47,053 nt of DNA from Bacilli bacterium. Lineage in GTDB: Bacteria; Bacillota_I; Bacilli_A; RFN20; CAG-826. Numbering within the stretch: the stretch's first letter is position 1; every line of letters begins with the position of its first letter. Made by a program: the position numbers and the translations under genes. Location: positions 1-47,053 of the forward strand of contig JAGAYY010000029.1 of the NCBI GenBank assembly GCA_017940265.1, written 5' to 3'. A model generated the notes under the pieces. It did not search any database, was not told the DNA's origin, and saw only the letters and a program-made list of their open reading frames with translations. This document shows, in pieces, positions 24,026 through 33,310 of this stretch.

Positions 24026-25753
24026 TTATTTGTACTGTGAAGAATATAAGGAATAATAGAATCCTTGCTTCTTCATTAATTCTTGATGGTTGCCTGTTTC
24101 TACAATTGCACCATCTTTCATAACAATGATGATATCCGCTTTTTCAATTGTTGATAATCTATGAGCGATAACAATTGATGTTTTATCTTTCATCATATAG
24201 TCAAAAGCATCAGTAATAAGTTTTTCACTACGAGTGTCGATATTAGATGTGGCTTCGTCTAGAATCACTAATTCTGGATTTAATAACATGATTCTAGCAA
24301 TTGCTATCATTTGTCTTTGACCTTCGGATAAGCCATGTTTATTACTAACCCTAGTTAAATAGCCATTAGGTAAAGTATTAATAAAGATATCAGCATGAGC
24401 TTTCTTAGCCGCTTCTTTTACTTCTTCTTCACTAGCGGTTTTCTTATAGTAACGGATGTTATCTAAGATTGTGCCAGAGAAGATCCATGTATCTTGAAGA
24501 ACCATGCCAACATGGCTTCTTAAGGATTCCTTTTTAATATCTAAATAGGATTTATTATTGATAGAGATTAGACCACTATTAGGATCATAGAAACGCATCA
24601 GTAAATTAATGAGTGTTGTCTTACCTGCACCTGTTGGTCCAACGATGGCTACTTTCTGTCCTTTTTTGATTTCTAAATTGAAGTTTTCAATGAGTTTTCT
24701 ACTAGGCTCATAGCTGAAAGACATGTCTTTAAATTCAATGCTATCGATGCTATCAATTGAGGCTTCTCCTTCATTGATATCATCTTCAATATTTAAGAAG
24801 TTATTTATTCTTCTAAGTGACGCTTTTGCGTTTTCAAATTCGGAGACAACATTTGATATTTCATTGAATGGTTTTGAGTACTGATTTGTGTATGATAAGA
24901 AGCTTGATAATCGACCAATAGACATGACTGCGAACACGGTAATTAAGTCATCGTTAAAGCCAAGCATGATGATGCCTGCGACACCGATAATGACGTAAAT
25001 AATGTTATTAACTAATCTAGTGCTTGGATTAACCCAAGAAGCTGAAAACTGCGCAATTCTCCCTTCTTTTTTCAGTTTTTCATTAATTTGATTAAACTGG
25101 CGAATTGCAGAGTTTTCATAGTTTAAAGACTGTACAATATCGATGTTATTGAGCGTTTCTAAGGATGATGCGGACAGGTTTGCCTGTAATTCTGATTGCT
25201 TCTTATAGTGCTTATAAGAGAAGCTTGAAACAATCTTTGCCATGAGCATACTTAATGGTGTTAACACAATGACACCAAGGGCTAAAATCCAGTTCACCAT
25301 CACCATCATAATAATAGTAATAATGACAGTGAAAATACCTTGCATCAAAGTCTTAAATACGGCGAATAAACCAGAGGCAAAATTCTCCATATCTCTAATT
25401 TCAAGTTGGACAATATCGCCACGTCTTTTATTATCAAAATCCTTAAGCGGCATAGCGTTAATTTTTTGATAAACATCATCTCTTGCTTTCTTAATTACCT
25501 TTTGTGAAACATTCATCACAATGACTTCAAATAAATAGGCAAAAACAATACCAATAATGATTAGACCTAACGCTACGAATACATAGATATTAAATAGTTG
25601 ATGGTCATTATCTTTAGAGGCATCTAGGGCTCTACCTAATAAGAAAGGTTGAGCGATTTGAGCGATAACAAAGAGTAATGAAAAGACTAAAGCAATCAAG
25701 AGTGATTTACGCATTGGCTTTAAATAACTGAAAAGTCTTTGTTTGCTAGTCAT
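24026..25753 (-). CDS. ABC exporter half-transporter, consensus NBD
   Basis: A permease-ATPase fusion with six membrane segments (~residues 20-310) followed by a nucleotide-binding domain: Walker A VGPTGAGKTTLINLL, signature LSEGQRQMIAIAR (Glu for the second Gly of LSGGQ), Walker B ELVILDEATSNID and the switch His in IVIAHRLST. The ATG at 25753 is used because AAAGGA precedes it; it begins one base after the stop of the partner gene. With the 607-codon frame upstream it forms a heterodimeric exporter. Substrate unknown; drugs, peptides or lipids are typical. Confidence 0.9.
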   Translation of the reverse strand: MTSKQRLFSYLKPMRKSLLIALVFSLLFVIAQIAQPFLLGRALDASKDNDHQLFNIYVFVALGLIIIGIVFAYLFEVIVMNVSQKVIKKARDDVYQKINAMPLKDFDNKRRGDIVQLEIRDMENFASGLFAVFKTLMQGIFTVIITIIMMVMVNWILALGVIVLTPLSMLMAKIVSSFSYKHYKKQSELQANLSASSLETLNNIDIVQSLNYENSAIRQFNQINEKLKKEGRIAQFSASWVNPSTRLVNNIIYVIIGVAGIIMLGFNDDLITVFAVMSIGRLSSFLSYTNQYSKPFNEISNVVSEFENAKASLRRINNFLNIEDDINEGEASIDSIDSIEFKDMSFSYEPSRKLIENFNLEIKKGQKVAIVGPTGAGKTTLINLLMRFYDPNSGLISINNKSYLDIKKESLRSHVGMVLQDTWIFSGTILDNIRYYKKTASEEEVKEAAKKAHADIFINTLPNGYLTRVSNKHGLSEGQRQMIAIARIMLLNPELVILDEATSNIDTRSEKLITDAFDYMMKDKTSIVIAHRLSTIEKADIIIVMKDGAIVETGNHQELMKKQGFYYSLYSSQYK

Positions 25754-25754
25754 C

Positions 25755-27551
25755 TTATTCCTTTCTAATTTGGGTTTCATAGATTTCTCTATAGATTGGA
25801 CAGTTCTTTAATAAGTCAGCATGTTTACCTTGGCCAACGACTTGTCCACCTTCTAACACTAAAATGTAGTCAGCGTGCTGAATAGTAGACACTCTTTGAG
25901 ACACGATGACTTTAGTCATATCTTTAAAACTATTGATAGTTTCTCTAATACGTTTATCCGTTAATAAATCTAAAGCGGAGGTAGAATCATCTAGAATTAA
26001 GATATTTGGCTTACGAATGAGCGCTCGAGCGATACAAAGTCTTTGTCTTTGACCACCTGAGAAGTTAAGTCCACCTTCGTTTACTTCATGATTAATGCCG
26101 TCTTCGTATTTACTAACAAATTCATATGCTTGTGCTAGTTTTAAAGCTTCAATGATATCTTCATCACTAGCGGTAGGATTGCTCATTAAGAAATTTGATT
26201 TAATTGTGCCTTTAAATAAGGAACTTTTTTGATTAACTAAACCAATATCATTTCTTAAATCACTTAAGTTATAGTCTTTTAAAGATACGCCTTGATATAA
26301 GACATCACCTTTAGAGGCATCATAGAATCTTTCAATTAAATTAATGACTGTTGATTTACCACTACCGGTACCACCAATAACACCAAAAGTCTCACCTTTT
26401 CTAATTTGGAAATCTAAATCATTTAAGAAATAATTTTCATCATCTGTAAATGAGAAACTAACATGATCAAATCTAATTAGAGGAGCCTTATTATCAGTGA
26501 CGTATTGCTTATTTTCATTAATTATTGATGGATTAATAGAAAGAACGCTATCGATTCTTTTAGAAGAGACATGAGCCTTAACAATCTCAATAATTACTTG
26601 TGAGAATTGGACCACTACAAAGAAGATTTGTGATAAGTAAGCCATCTCTGCGATGATGGTTGAAGCCACTTGTGTATTAGCGGCACTAAATAGACTATTT
26701 TGTAAGAGCAAGATAATAACAATTAAGACAATTGATGTAATCGCAAATGTTAAAGGATTAATTAATGAGTTAATGCGATTAACTTTAATAGCCTTATCTT
26801 GATAGGCATTTGTTTTAATAGCGAATTCATTATTTTCTCTATCTTGTTGGTTAGAAGCTCTGACCACTCTTGCGCCATCTGTGGTTTCACTTGTTTTATT
26901 ACTTAAATCATCTAAATCGTTTTGGATTTCAACATAACCTTTAGAAGATTTTCTTAAAACAAGGAAGTTCACTAAGAAGATTAAAGGAACAATCGCAGTA
27001 AAGGCTAAACCCACTCTCCAGTCTAAAATAAATGACATCACTAATGAGCCAATTAATATAAATGGAGCGCGTATTACTAATCTCACGAATAAAAGAACTC
27101 CATGTTGTAATTGATAAGTATCACTGTTCATAACAGTTAAGATCTTAGAATTACTAACTTGCTCTCTTTCCTTTTTAGAGAGTTTAAGCATCTTATCAAA
27201 TAATGATTCTCTAACTTCAGTACCTACCGCCACAGATGCAACAGCGGCAATATATTGACTAATCATGGTTAAGCCAAAGCCCACGATACCCATGATTAGA
27301 ATAATTAATCCACCCACTAAAGCATCGCTCATAGAGCTGGAGGAATGATTAAATATTTTAATAAAAGATGCTACTCCTGCGGAGATCTGATTAGGGATAT
27401 TTTCAGGACTACCATATTGATTTAAATCAATAATGGCTTTCATAAATAAAGGTATTAATAAATCAAATATTGCTTCAATGATTTTAATAAATGGGCCAAG
27501 AGCAATACTGAAGATGTTATGTTTATATGAATCAGATACTTTTTTAATCAT
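25755..27551 (-). CDS. ABC exporter half-transporter, degenerate NBD
   Basis: Partner of the downstream half-transporter. Six membrane segments, Walker A IGGTGSGKSTVINLI, signature FSGGQRQRLCIARAL, and Walker B NILILDDSTSALD, in which Asp replaces the catalytic Glu. Such heterodimers have one weak ATP site, built from this Walker B and the partner's LSEGQ; the residues seen here fit that model exactly. I choose the ATG at 27551, seven bases after a TATTAT box, over the TTG at 27578. It diverges from the Xre-kinase-cysteine synthase gene. Confidence 0.88.
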   Translation of the reverse strand: MIKKVSDSYKHNIFSIALGPFIKIIEAIFDLLIPLFMKAIIDLNQYGSPENIPNQISAGVASFIKIFNHSSSSMSDALVGGLIILIMGIVGFGLTMISQYIAAVASVAVGTEVRESLFDKMLKLSKKEREQVSNSKILTVMNSDTYQLQHGVLLFVRLVIRAPFILIGSLVMSFILDWRVGLAFTAIVPLIFLVNFLVLRKSSKGYVEIQNDLDDLSNKTSETTDGARVVRASNQQDRENNEFAIKTNAYQDKAIKVNRINSLINPLTFAITSIVLIVIILLLQNSLFSAANTQVASTIIAEMAYLSQIFFVVVQFSQVIIEIVKAHVSSKRIDSVLSINPSIINENKQYVTDNKAPLIRFDHVSFSFTDDENYFLNDLDFQIRKGETFGVIGGTGSGKSTVINLIERFYDASKGDVLYQGVSLKDYNLSDLRNDIGLVNQKSSLFKGTIKSNFLMSNPTASDEDIIEALKLAQAYEFVSKYEDGINHEVNEGGLNFSGGQRQRLCIARALIRKPNILILDDSTSALDLLTDKRIRETINSFKDMTKVIVSQRVSTIQHADYILVLEGGQVVGQGKHADLLKNCPIYREIYETQIRKE

Positions 27552-27558
27552 CTCTACT

Positions 27559-27564
27559 ATAATA
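27559..27564 (-). promoter_or_regulatory. -10 box of the ABC exporter operon
   Basis: TATTAT on the minus strand, seven bases before the chosen ATG. No clear -35 hexamer is visible. With no convincing ribosome site, a leaderless mRNA is plausible. Confidence 0.4.
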
Positions 27565-27614
27565 CCATCTAATAGCAATTATATTGTTATTATTTTGCTC
27601 TATAATCGTAAAAG

Positions 27615-27644
27615 TTGAATGTCATTCACTTTTTGTTTTATAAT
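27615..27644 (+). promoter_or_regulatory. Promoter and palindromic operator of the Xre-PdxK-CysK gene
   Basis: TTGAAT (27615-27620), an 18-base spacer and TATAAT (27639-27644) lie six bases before the ATG at 27651. TGAATG-T-CATTCA (27616-27628) is a perfect palindrome over the -35 box, a natural operator for the HTH domain encoded just downstream. No ribosome site is present, so the mRNA is probably leaderless. Confidence 0.72.
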
Positions 27645-27650
27645 AGCGTC

Positions 27651-29654
27651 ATGAAATTTGGAATTTTAGTTAAAAAAGTTAGACAAAGATATAGACTCAC
27701 ACAAAAAGAACTCGCGGACGCTCTTGGCTATTCTCATAAGTCTATGATCAGCAAAATTGAAAAGGGCGAAACAGAAATGAGCTATGATAAAGCCGTTCTT
27801 CTCGTAGAGAAGTTTGGTTTAAATGCTAATGAATTATTCTTCGAAATTAATGAAAAACCTAGTTTAGAAGGTTGTGATAAGAAAGTTGTGACCATTCAAG
27901 ATATTTCTTGCTATGGTCAATGCTCTATTACAGTGGCACTCCCTATCTTAAGTGCCTGTGGTTATGAAACCGCTATTTTACCAACGTCTATTCTTTCTAC
28001 TCATACCGCTGGATTTAATGGTTTTGAGTATAAAGATATGGATGAGGAATTAGATAAGTTCCTCAAACATTGGGATAGAGAAGGTTTAGGATTTGACGCT
28101 ATCTATACTGGCTATTTAGGCAGTGTCTCTTTAGTGGATTTCACTTTAAGGGCCATCAAACAATTAAAGAAAGAAAACTCTTTAGTAATTGTTGATCCTG
28201 CAATGGGTGATAAAGGTAAATTATATCCAGCATTTAATGAAGAATACGCATTAAAAATGCGTGAACTCATCAAAGAAGCGGATATCATCTTACCAAATAT
28301 TACAGAAGCCGCTTTTATGAGTGGTTTCCCATATCAAGATAAATACGATAAAGAATATATCGAGAAGTTACTTAAAGAATTAAGTAAATATACATCTGCA
28401 AAGATTATTCTTACCGATGTTTCATTCCAAAAGAACGCTACTGGTGTCTATATTTATGATAATGGTTATTTCCAATATTATAAGCATCATAAAATCGGTA
28501 ATGGATATCATGGTACAGGCGATATCTTCTCCTCGACATTTGTCGCCTCTTATTTAAAGAACCGTGAATTATTTCTATCCGTTAAAATGGCCGCGGATTA
28601 TGTATATCGATGTATCAACTACACCCAAAGTGATAAGGATCACTGGTATGGTGTAAAGTTTGAACCATTATTAAATGGTTTAGTTAGCAAATTGAATGAT
28701 ATCGAAAGGACAAATAGAAAAATGATCTTAAAACATGTTGACGAAGCAGTCGGTAAGACTCCATTAGTCGAACTTACAAATTACGAACAAAATTTAAAAT
28801 TAAATGCGAGAATTATCGCTAAAGTTGAATACTTTAACCCAGCAGGTTCTGTCAAAGACAGAATCGCTAAAGCGATGATTGATAAAGGTGAAAAAGATGG
28901 CTTAATCAAAAAGGATACAATCCTTATTGAACCAACAAGTGGTAACACTGGTATCGGCTTAGCTATGGTCAGTGCTGCACGTGGCTATCGCTTAATCATC
29001 ACCATGCCTGAAACCATGTCTATTGAAAGAAGAAATCTTTTAAAAGCCTATGGTGCAGAACTCGTCTTAACAGATGGTAAGTTAGGTATGAAAGGCGCTA
29101 TCGCAAAAGCGGAAGAACTACACGCTCAATATCCTAACAGTGTGATTCCAAGCCAATTCACAAACCCTGCTAACCCAAACGCCCACTACTTAACAACAGG
29201 TCCAGAAATCTTTGAAGAATTAAGTGGCCGTGTTGATATCTTTGTCGCTGGTGTTGGTACAGGTGGCACAATCTCTGGTGTTGGTAAATATTTAAAAGAA
29301 CAAAATCCAGAAATTAAGATTGTGGCAGTTGAACCAGAATCTTCACCAGTCTTATCAAAAGGCACACCTGGTCCACACAAGATTCAAGGTATTGGTGCGG
29401 GCTTTATTCCTCAAACACTTAATACTGAAATCTATGATGAAATTATCACAGTTTCAAACGAAGATGCCTTCGCTACAGGTAAGCTATTAGCGAGAAAAGA
29501 AGGCTTACTTGTTGGTATCTCCAGTGGCGCGGCTGTTAAAGCAGCAACCATCCTCGCCCAACGTAAAGAAAATCAAAGCAAAACTATCGTGGTTCTCTTA
29601 CCAGACACTGGTGAAAGATATCTATCCACAGATATGTTCAAAGAAGAAGAATAA
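27651..29654 (+). CDS. Triple fusion: Xre HTH - pyridoxamine kinase - cysteine synthase
   Basis: One uninterrupted frame of 667 residues. Residues ~1-65: Xre HTH ([20 protein letters not shown]). Residues ~75-345: a PdxY/PdxK-type ribokinase fold ([57 protein letters not shown]) with the anion hole and catalytic Asp in [10 protein letters not shown]. Residues ~358-667: O-acetylserine sulfhydrylase with the PLP lysine in [32 protein letters not shown] and GISSGAA. A kinase that makes PLP is thus joined to an enzyme that needs PLP. AAAGGA 11 bases before the Met at 28722 could also give free cysteine synthase. Each domain is firm; their joint role (PLP hand-over, PLP- or cysteine-responsive repression) is inference. 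Confidence 0.92.
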   Translation: MKFGILVKKVRQRYRLTQKELADALGYSHKSMISKIEKGETEMSYDKAVLLVEKFGLNANELFFEINEKPSLEGCDKKVVTIQDISCYGQCSITVALPILSACGYETAILPTSILSTHTAGFNGFEYKDMDEELDKFLKHWDREGLGFDAIYTGYLGSVSLVDFTLRAIKQLKKENSLVIVDPAMGDKGKLYPAFNEEYALKMRELIKEADIILPNITEAAFMSGFPYQDKYDKEYIEKLLKELSKYTSAKIILTDVSFQKNATGVYIYDNGYFQYYKHHKIGNGYHGTGDIFSSTFVASYLKNRELFLSVKMAADYVYRCINYTQSDKDHWYGVKFEPLLNGLVSKLNDIERTNRKMILKHVDEAVGKTPLVELTNYEQNLKLNARIIAKVEYFNPAGSVKDRIAKAMIDKGEKDGLIKKDTILIEPTSGNTGIGLAMVSAARGYRLIITMPETMSIERRNLLKAYGAELVLTDGKLGMKGAIAKAEELHAQYPNSVIPSQFTNPANPNAHYLTTGPEIFEELSGRVDIFVAGVGTGGTISGVGKYLKEQNPEIKIVAVEPESSPVLSKGTPGPHKIQGIGAGFIPQTLNTEIYDEIITVSNEDAFATGKLLARKEGLLVGISSGAAVKAATILAQRKENQSKTIVVLLPDTGERYLSTDMFKEEE

Positions 29655-29666
29655 AACTATTAAAAC

Positions 29667-29699
29667 AAAGGAGACGGGTAGCAATTCTGTCTCCTTTTT
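29667..29699 (+). terminator. Terminator of the fusion gene
   Basis: AAAGGAGAC (29667-29675) pairs with GTCTCCTTT (29689-29697), and the T-run continues to 29699. It stands 12 bases after the stop. Confidence 0.85.
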
Positions 29700-29714
29700 C
29701 TTTGCTTTTTATTC

Positions 29715-29800
29715 AATAATTTGGTTTAATGATTTTGCCGGTTGTTATATTATTCACGACCTTGACCTTGTCATGACTTGTCTGTGATCCGCCGGCTTTT
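29715..29800 (-). pseudogene. Duplicated 3' end of the gene at 30343-30717
   Basis: On the minus strand this stretch reads KKAGGSQTSHDKV, then NNITTGKIIKPNY and a stop; the nearby gene ends KKAGRTQNHLDGE, then TISSGKTIKTKKE. The DNA alignment runs over ~80 bases with small gaps. On the plus strand both copies also look like GCCGG...CCGGC followed by six or more T. There is no start codon, so it is a gene fragment or a mobile terminator-like repeat. Confidence 0.45.
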
Positions 29801-30268
29801 TTATTGCTTAGATTCTTTGTCTACTATAGAATCATATCCTCCACGAACAGTGCCAGGAATAAAATGAATTTCTCCGTTATTAAACACCACTTTTCCATCA
29901 GAAATACCATATTCATATAATGTTATTTTTTCTATTGTTTCAATATTGTCATTTAAATATGTGAATTGTATATCAAGCATCAAAGCATAGTTTTTGGTGT
30001 CTATACTCTTAGTTGCCTTTTCTTTGTAAGGATAAGCGCCTAAAGTGCTAATAACGCTTTCCGCAAATTCTTTTTCTTCACTAACACGAGAATCTTTAAT
30101 TTCTTCCACATATCTATTTGCTTTTTGATGGAAATACATCCTAGTTTCTATTACATCATCAGCGCTAAACGAAAAAGAGATTCGTGGCCAATCCATGGTG
30201 TTGTATCCACAAGAGGACAAAGAAAGCACTATAGGTAGTATCGCAAGGGTTAGCAACTTTTTGTTCAT
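29801..30268 (-). CDS. Putative lipoprotein, 155 residues
   Basis: The N-terminus MNKKLLTLAILPIVLSLSSC is a lipoprotein signal with lipobox LSSC and Cys20. The mature part of ~135 residues is soluble, with no domain I know; it mixes charged helices (VEEIKDSRVSEEKEFAE) and strands (KITLYEYGISDGKVVFNNGE). Its signal resembles that of the lipoprotein at 37117-38094, but the bodies do not align obviously. It stands alone on the minus strand. Confidence 0.65.
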   Translation of the reverse strand: MNKKLLTLAILPIVLSLSSCGYNTMDWPRISFSFSADDVIETRMYFHQKANRYVEEIKDSRVSEEKEFAESVISTLGAYPYKEKATKSIDTKNYALMLDIQFTYLNDNIETIEKITLYEYGISDGKVVFNNGEIHFIPGTVRGGYDSIVDKESKQ

Positions 30269-30342
30269 AACTTTAATTTACCACATTTGCTTAAAACAGT
30301 ATCGATAAATTCTAATTAATTTTAATCATTTCATTTGTGTTT

Positions 30343-30717
30343 TTATTCTTTTTTTGTTTTAATGGTTTTGCCGGATGATATTGTTGCACGTTCACCATCA
30401 AGATGATTCTGTGTCCTTCCGGCTTTTTTTATGTCTGGATAGCTAACATCGGCTTTGTGTTTTAGTTCAATTTCAAACAAACTGAATCGTGCTTTAAAAT
30501 CTCTTTTTTCTTGCTTAACAATATACATTGGTGAAGTTTGACCCTTGATAGGATTTGGCTCTATTTTCCAATTTTTTCTTCCTCCCGATGTTTTTGAATG
30601 TGTAACCCTATGGAAGTAATAAATATTTCCTTCTTCATCAACGATGTAAGCTGGGTAATTGTTTTTCAGATAAATTCTAAAATGTCTTCTAAATTCTTTC
30701 TTTTTGCGCTTTTTCAT
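30343..30717 (-). CDS. Small basic hypothetical protein, 124 residues
   Basis: A strongly basic N-terminus (KKRKKKEFRRHFRIYLKNNYP) leads into a compact domain with YIVDEEGNIYYFHRVTHSKTSG and NWKIEPNP, and a Lys-rich tail. There are no membrane segments. The composition suggests a nucleic-acid-binding or mobile-element accessory protein, but I recognise no family. AGGAGGG lies upstream of the ATG. The last ~30 codons are repeated at 29715-29800, pointing to a past duplication. Confidence 0.55.
   Translation of the reverse strand: MKKRKKKEFRRHFRIYLKNNYPAYIVDEEGNIYYFHRVTHSKTSGGRKNWKIEPNPIKGQTSPMYIVKQEKRDFKARFSLFEIELKHKADVSYPDIKKAGRTQNHLDGERATISSGKTIKTKKE
30369..30430 (+). repeat. GCCGG...CCGGC-T repeat (copy 2)
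   Basis: GCCGG begins at 30370 and CCGGC ends at 30423, followed by seven T. The ends and several internal blocks match 29737-29800. It overlaps the 3' coding end of the basic protein on the other strand. Confidence 0.45.
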
Positions 30718-30775
30718 TAAAAACCCTCCTATTAATGTAATAGGGGGATTTTTTGATTTTTGTCCGAAATATTTT

Positions 30776-33310
30776 TTATTCTCTACTTCTTGTATTATCT
30801 GCGATGTTCCAACTAGCGATGATTCTCATCGCGATTAAATGTGAAACAAGAAGCACCACTAAGATAAATCCAAGGGCCATCAAAGCGGTTGGCCAAGAGA
30901 AGACAAATGGATAAACTTGGCTATTAGATGAGGCAAGCGATAATAAGATATAGATTGATAAAGCACCTGCTGGTAAACCAAACAAAGCGGAGAAGAACAA
31001 TTGACCAACACTTTGTATAGTCCAGAAATTAGATATATCCATAACGGTAAAGCCAATAGCCCTTAGGACTGTTAATTGTCTTTGTTGCTCCATCAAAGCG
31101 TTTTGTGACATGATTGTTAAGATAATAAAGGCCATACCAATAGAGAAGGCCACCATAATGGCAATCATCACATCCATCGCATCAAAGATGTTATGTAAAT
31201 CTTTGGATAATGATGAAGTAAAGACTGTTAATGATTGATTCTTATTTTCTGCGATATAGTGCTGTAAGTCCGCTTCGGTTGTGACATTCATAATATAGCT
31301 AGTGACATAACTAACTTCTAATTTCTCCATCTGCTCTAATGAGAGATAGGCGATTGGATGGAAGTATTGATATGAAATATCACTCACTAAGACACGTTTA
31401 TTATTAATTGATATATAATCACCTTTTTTAACATTAAGTTCGTTAGCGGTTGTTTTTGGTAGGATTATACCGTTTTCTGGGACATATAACTTACCATGTC
31501 CATTAGAATTAGGAATATGGATTAATTTATCAACACTGCTATTGGAAACATCGACCGCGAGACATTCAACATAAACGTTATGATCAGTGTTATCGACTTT
31601 TAAGTAGGTATAGTAGCAGTTAACAAAATCTTCAATAAACCCACTACCGTCTGCCTTAACTTTGCCGCCCTCATAGAAACTAAGGACATCTTCTTTAGTT
31701 TCAGCTGCGGTTAAGTATACTTGTGCATCATAGTTAAGTCTTCTATCGACAGATTGACCCACCAATTCGTTTTTAGAAACACCAAATAATGTCGCTAAAA
31801 GAATCATTACTAATGAAGCGAAGATAGAGAAAGTAGAAACAAAGAATCTTCTTGGATTTTGTAAGATTGAGTTAGTGCCTAGCTTAATATTCATCGGCGC
31901 TTTATCAATGAATCTTTCAACAGGAGCGGGTAATCTCTTTCTTTTTGCTTCATTAGAGATAGTTGCATCTTTTGGCGTAATCTTAAAGATTCTTTGAGTG
32001 GATATTAATGTCGTGATAATAGTGAAGATAATTAATAATATCGCAGCGGCACCCACTACCCAAGGATTAAGGAAGGAATTAATTGTGGGAATAGAATATG
32101 TATTCTTCATAATTCCTGATAGGAAGATATTTAATGCAAAGCCCGCAGGGGCGCCTATTACAACTGAGGCTATTGCCATTAAAACAGTATAGATAAGGAA
32201 TAGCTTAATAATGTCCCATTTACCCACACCGACGGAAACAAATATACCTATTTGAGGCGTCATAGCCTTAATAATTTGGTTAATAAATAAACCAACGACA
32301 ATCATCGCTACTGTATAAAAGAAGACTGGTAAGAATACTGCAGCGATTTGTACTTGAGCCAAAGCTCGGTCCATATAGGCAATATGTGGCATATATGTTC
32401 TTACTGTTGTGCCTTTAACTTCCATACCTTTCTTTTCAAGCCTCGCGGTAATTCTATCAACAGCGTCATCTAACTTAACGCCTTCTTTATTCTTTACTAA
32501 TACTTGGTTAGACCAGTGGCTCACAAAGTGATCATCCGCTACAGCTTCAACAAGATCTGGAATTGTTATACCAGTTACAGCAATCGCTTTTTCATAATAT
32601 TCTTTATAGATTGTGTCGCCACTTTCAATGCGGTCATGAACCATCTGGCCTAATACTCTTAGACCCTTAGATAATTCAACTTCACTCGCATAGATATAAC
32701 CAAAGTCATGGTTATCAGACCAAATATAGTTATTCGCTCTTGGATAAATACCTTCAGGGGTTTCTACAATCTCAGCGATATAGAAATTAGCGTACATATT
32801 TAAGAAGCCTAGTTCCACAACATCGCCTAGTTTAAAGTTGTTATTTTTAGCGAACTTTCGACAAACTGAAATATTAGCGGCGACATCGACTTCTTTACCA
32901 CGGTAATTAATAGCCTTAGTAACATATGGTGTGCTTTCTAAAACATATCTCTTAAATATTTGATTCTTAAATTCACTCTTTGGATCATCATCATAAGAGA
33001 AGACTCTTGCCACAAGTGTTCTATTTGGTTTTCTAAGATAACAGTCTACGGTTAATCTTGAATCATATTTATCAATGACATCCGTTAATTCATCTAAACA
33101 ATCAAGGTTTTCTCTTCTAACAAACTGTGTGGACACTAGTTCATCCATATCTTGATATTCGTTAACATAGTTAATGTAATGATTTTTAGTGTTCACTATG
33201 GATGAACCAAAGCAGCACAAAAGAGCGACAGAAAGCATGCTTACGAAAACCATAGAAAAGAACAATCCAAGGAATCGTTTAAAGAATGGTTTAAGCATGG
33301 TTTTAATCAT
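30776..33310 (-). CDS. FtsX/MacB-like ABC transporter permease
   Basis: 844 residues from the ATG at 33310. One membrane segment at ~8-30, a large external domain, three segments at ~320-440, a fourth at ~490-510 and a second external domain, then three segments at the C-terminus (VMIAIMVAFSIGMAFIILTI, LFGLPAGALSIYILLSLA, LMALGFILVVLLVSHLIA). This duplicated FtsX layout is typical of LolCE-, MacB- and BceB-like permeases that work on the envelope rather than importing solutes. The start shares bases with the ATPase stop in TAATG. It is last in an operon headed by STAS-kinase and PP2C phosphatase genes. Confidence 0.85.
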   Translation of the reverse strand: MIKTMLKPFFKRFLGLFFSMVFVSMLSVALLCCFGSSIVNTKNHYINYVNEYQDMDELVSTQFVRRENLDCLDELTDVIDKYDSRLTVDCYLRKPNRTLVARVFSYDDDPKSEFKNQIFKRYVLESTPYVTKAINYRGKEVDVAANISVCRKFAKNNNFKLGDVVELGFLNMYANFYIAEIVETPEGIYPRANNYIWSDNHDFGYIYASEVELSKGLRVLGQMVHDRIESGDTIYKEYYEKAIAVTGITIPDLVEAVADDHFVSHWSNQVLVKNKEGVKLDDAVDRITARLEKKGMEVKGTTVRTYMPHIAYMDRALAQVQIAAVFLPVFFYTVAMIVVGLFINQIIKAMTPQIGIFVSVGVGKWDIIKLFLIYTVLMAIASVVIGAPAGFALNIFLSGIMKNTYSIPTINSFLNPWVVGAAAILLIIFTIITTLISTQRIFKITPKDATISNEAKRKRLPAPVERFIDKAPMNIKLGTNSILQNPRRFFVSTFSIFASLVMILLATLFGVSKNELVGQSVDRRLNYDAQVYLTAAETKEDVLSFYEGGKVKADGSGFIEDFVNCYYTYLKVDNTDHNVYVECLAVDVSNSSVDKLIHIPNSNGHGKLYVPENGIILPKTTANELNVKKGDYISINNKRVLVSDISYQYFHPIAYLSLEQMEKLEVSYVTSYIMNVTTEADLQHYIAENKNQSLTVFTSSLSKDLHNIFDAMDVMIAIMVAFSIGMAFIILTIMSQNALMEQQRQLTVLRAIGFTVMDISNFWTIQSVGQLFFSALFGLPAGALSIYILLSLASSNSQVYPFVFSWPTALMALGFILVVLLVSHLIAMRIIASWNIADNTRSRE

